From Annulohypoxylon bovei var. microspora (lineage: Eukaryota > Ascomycota > Sordariomycetes > Xylariales > Hypoxylaceae), in contig MU405328.1 of NCBI GenBank assembly GCA_022836615.1, positions 1-64,000 of the forward strand: a stretch of 64,000 nucleotides of DNA, written 5' to 3'. The notes under the pieces are model-generated. The model did no database searches, was not told where the DNA came from, and saw only the letters and a list, made by a program, of their open reading frames with translations. Positions 62,061-64,000 of the stretch are shown here, one piece after another. A program made the position numbers and the translations under genes. Position 1 is the stretch's first letter, and each line of letters begins with the position of its first letter.

Positions 62061-64000
62061 TAAATATAATTATTATAACTTTTTTTTAATTAATTTTACC
62101 GTAAAAAAAATATAATATAATTAAATTATATTTAAAAATTTTTTAATAAATTATTAAAGTAATAATATTTTAAATTAAAAATAAAATTACGTTATATTTT
62201 AAATAATTTATATATAACTTTATTTAAAAAAACGATAAAAGTAAATTCATTTTAATTTTTTAAAATATAATAAATTATTTTAATTTAATTTCTTTAAATA
62301 TTAACTTATATATATTTTTAATATTATTGTTTTTATTAATAAGTTATAAATTACCATCGTTTCCGTTTTACATTCGTATATACCATGTTTATTTCAAGCT
62401 TTTAAAAAAATATAAAAGGTAAGTTTTTATAAAAAAAACATTTATTATTAATTTTATTAAAATTAAAAGGTTAATATTAAATAATATAATTTATATTTTA
62501 CGTTAAATAATAAAAAATAACTTGTAAATTATTTATTTAAATATTTTCAAAATTAAATATTATTCACGTATTATTTAATAAAAAACAATTAACCATTTAA
62601 TTTTAAAATTAATAAAAAAAATAAAGTTTTAATTAAACGTTATTAACCTTAAGGTATTTATATAATTATTATGAAAAAAATTAACATTTTTTATCGCCGG
62701 CGGTAATTTTATTTTATTTCATTTTAATTATTTTTAATTAAAATTATTTTTTTTTAACTTATTTAACTTATAATAATATTTATAAATATTAATTTTTTAA
62801 GCCGTTAATTTAATAATTTTATTAAATAAAGTTATAAAGATTTTAATTTATAAATCCCTTGTATTTATTTTTTTAATTTATTTAATAATAAAAAAGTTTA
62901 ATATTTTAAACGAAATAAAATTTTTTCCCCGCTTCGAATAATTATTAATATTATTATTAAATAAAAAGTTTTTATTTTTATAATATATAAACCTTTAATA
63001 AACTTTAAAAAAATTATATAAATTAATTTTATTAATAAAATTAATTTACTTTTTAAATTAAAATAAATTAAAGCTTTTTAAGTTTTTAACGAAAATAACG
63101 TTTTAAACGTTTATTAAAACTTTATACGGCCGCTTATTAATCTTTAACTTTACGTAATATATGTTATAATATAACGTAAATTTTACATTTAAATCGGTTA
63201 TTCCGAAACGTCGATACATTAAATCGAAAATAATAATAAAAATTAATTTAAAACATATATATTTTTCGGTTAATTCGTAAAAAATTTTACTTTTTTCGTT
63301 TATACCGATTTTAAAAATAAAACGAAACGTTATAAGTAAAGAAACTTCGTTTAATATATAATTAAAATTAAAATATATAAATAAATATTTTAATATAAAT
63401 TCGTTTATTATTATTAAAGTATATAATAATTTATTATAATATAATTTATTATAAAGTTTATATTAAAAAAGCGTTTTATTATAATTTATATATTATATTT
63501 ACCCGAAATATCGTAAAATTAAAAGCTTAATAAATTTTGTAAATTATTATTAAAATAAGCATGGTTATTAAATAATTAATTCCGTTATTTCATTTAAACG
63601 TAAAACGAAATTATAATATAAAAAAGGCGTTTTACGGTTAAATCGTTAATTTTTTACGATTACGTTAAAAATATTATAATATTACGTTTTATTTATTACG
63701 AAGGTTAATTAACTTTTTTTTTTTTTTTTTTCCTTTGCTTTTATTTTAAAAAATGCGGAATCCTTTAATTTATAAAACCGTGAAAAAGTTTTATATATTA
63801 AATAAACTTTTTCGTAATTTTCATTTTAAATATTAAAAGTTTTAAGCGTTTTAACGGTTTATATTCTTTTAAATATATGTAATTAATTTTATTTAATCCG
63901 TCGCATTTAAAATACTTCGATTAAACATTTTTTAATAAAATGTTTTTTTAAGAAAAGTTGTTTTAAAAATCATTTTATTAAAAAAAACCGGATTAAGAAT
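62061..64000. other. RIP-mutated AT-rich stretch to the window end
   Basis: No intact gene. A palindrome ATCGCCGGCGGTAA lies near 62,693. A coding relic at 63,084-63,600 is annotated separately. The sequence continues beyond the window. Confidence 0.6.
63084..63600 (-). pseudogene. Degraded minus-strand coding-like sequence, unknown
   Basis: A minus-strand frame has about 115 codons without a stop, from YKLYNKLYYNKLL near 63,460 through ILNEVSLLITFRFIFKIG and EKSKIFYELTEKY to FDLMYRRFGITDLNVKF near 63,205 and KRPYKVLINV near 63,115. Upstream, RLNEITELII near 63,600 continues the register with TAA stops. The complementary plus frame would be unusually Gln-rich, so the minus strand is preferred. 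The family is not recognised. It is probably part of another element cut by the window edge. Confidence 0.4.

Noticed and set aside
1..64000. Fungal mitochondrial DNA (AT-rich with GC clusters)
   Set aside because: No mitochondrial genes, rRNAs or tRNAs in 64 kb. LTR retrotransposons with a chromodomain and CpA-specific mutation point to nuclear heterochromatin.

Overview
The window looks like nuclear heterochromatin of a filamentous ascomycete (Pezizomycotina) that has been mutated by RIP (repeat-induced point mutation). Almost all 64 kb is extremely AT-rich and densely stopped in all frames. TpA is everywhere and CpA/TpG are scarce, but CpG is still common, which is the footprint of C-to-T change in the CpA context and not of CpG deamination. 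I see no intact host gene, no tRNA or rRNA and no CRISPR array. What can be read are mutated transposable elements plus three islands of ordinary base composition (about 1-465, 35,100-36,560 and 58,050-59,830). The size and composition would suit a centromeric, pericentromeric or subtelomeric block, but the sequence alone does not say which.

Left part (1-26,530). A GC-rich edge with two copies of a long GC hairpin ends at about position 465. AT-rich sequence follows, holding three copies of a dispersed repeat (8,512, 13,441 inverted, 26,312). At 16,068-25,137 lies an almost complete Ty3/Gypsy LTR retrotransposon of the chromodomain type: 156-bp LTRs, a gag frame, and a pol frame that stays in one register from reverse transcriptase through RNase H and integrase to a C-terminal chromodomain. 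It is disabled only by RIP-type substitutions.

Middle part (26,531-51,518). This is RIP-mutated sequence with degraded coding-like stretches on the minus strand (about 26.7-27.2, 38.1-38.6 and 44.1-44.5 kb) and simple repeats. It is broken by an unmutated island at 35.1-36.6 kb made of a foldback element, a short hairpin and several G-skewed tandem arrays.

Right part (51,519-64,000). This holds a three-level nest. A roughly 2.1-kb element with long terminal inverted repeats (51,519-62,060) carries an internal 28-bp tandem array. A 5.0-kb LTR retrotransposon (52,782-61,226; 216-bp LTRs; target duplication TTTAT) sits inside that array. Its minus-strand gag frame is in turn split by a 3.4-kb LTR element (56,656-60,087; 235-bp LTRs; target duplication CGTAA/CGCAA). 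The innermost element carries a 1.8-kb insert of normal base composition that escaped RIP. A further degraded minus-strand frame lies at 63.1-63.6 kb.

Functionally the window is a graveyard: no element appears able to move, and the elements are linked only by insertion order. All reading-frame calls treat in-frame TAA as RIP-mutated Gln or Trp codons and were done by eye.
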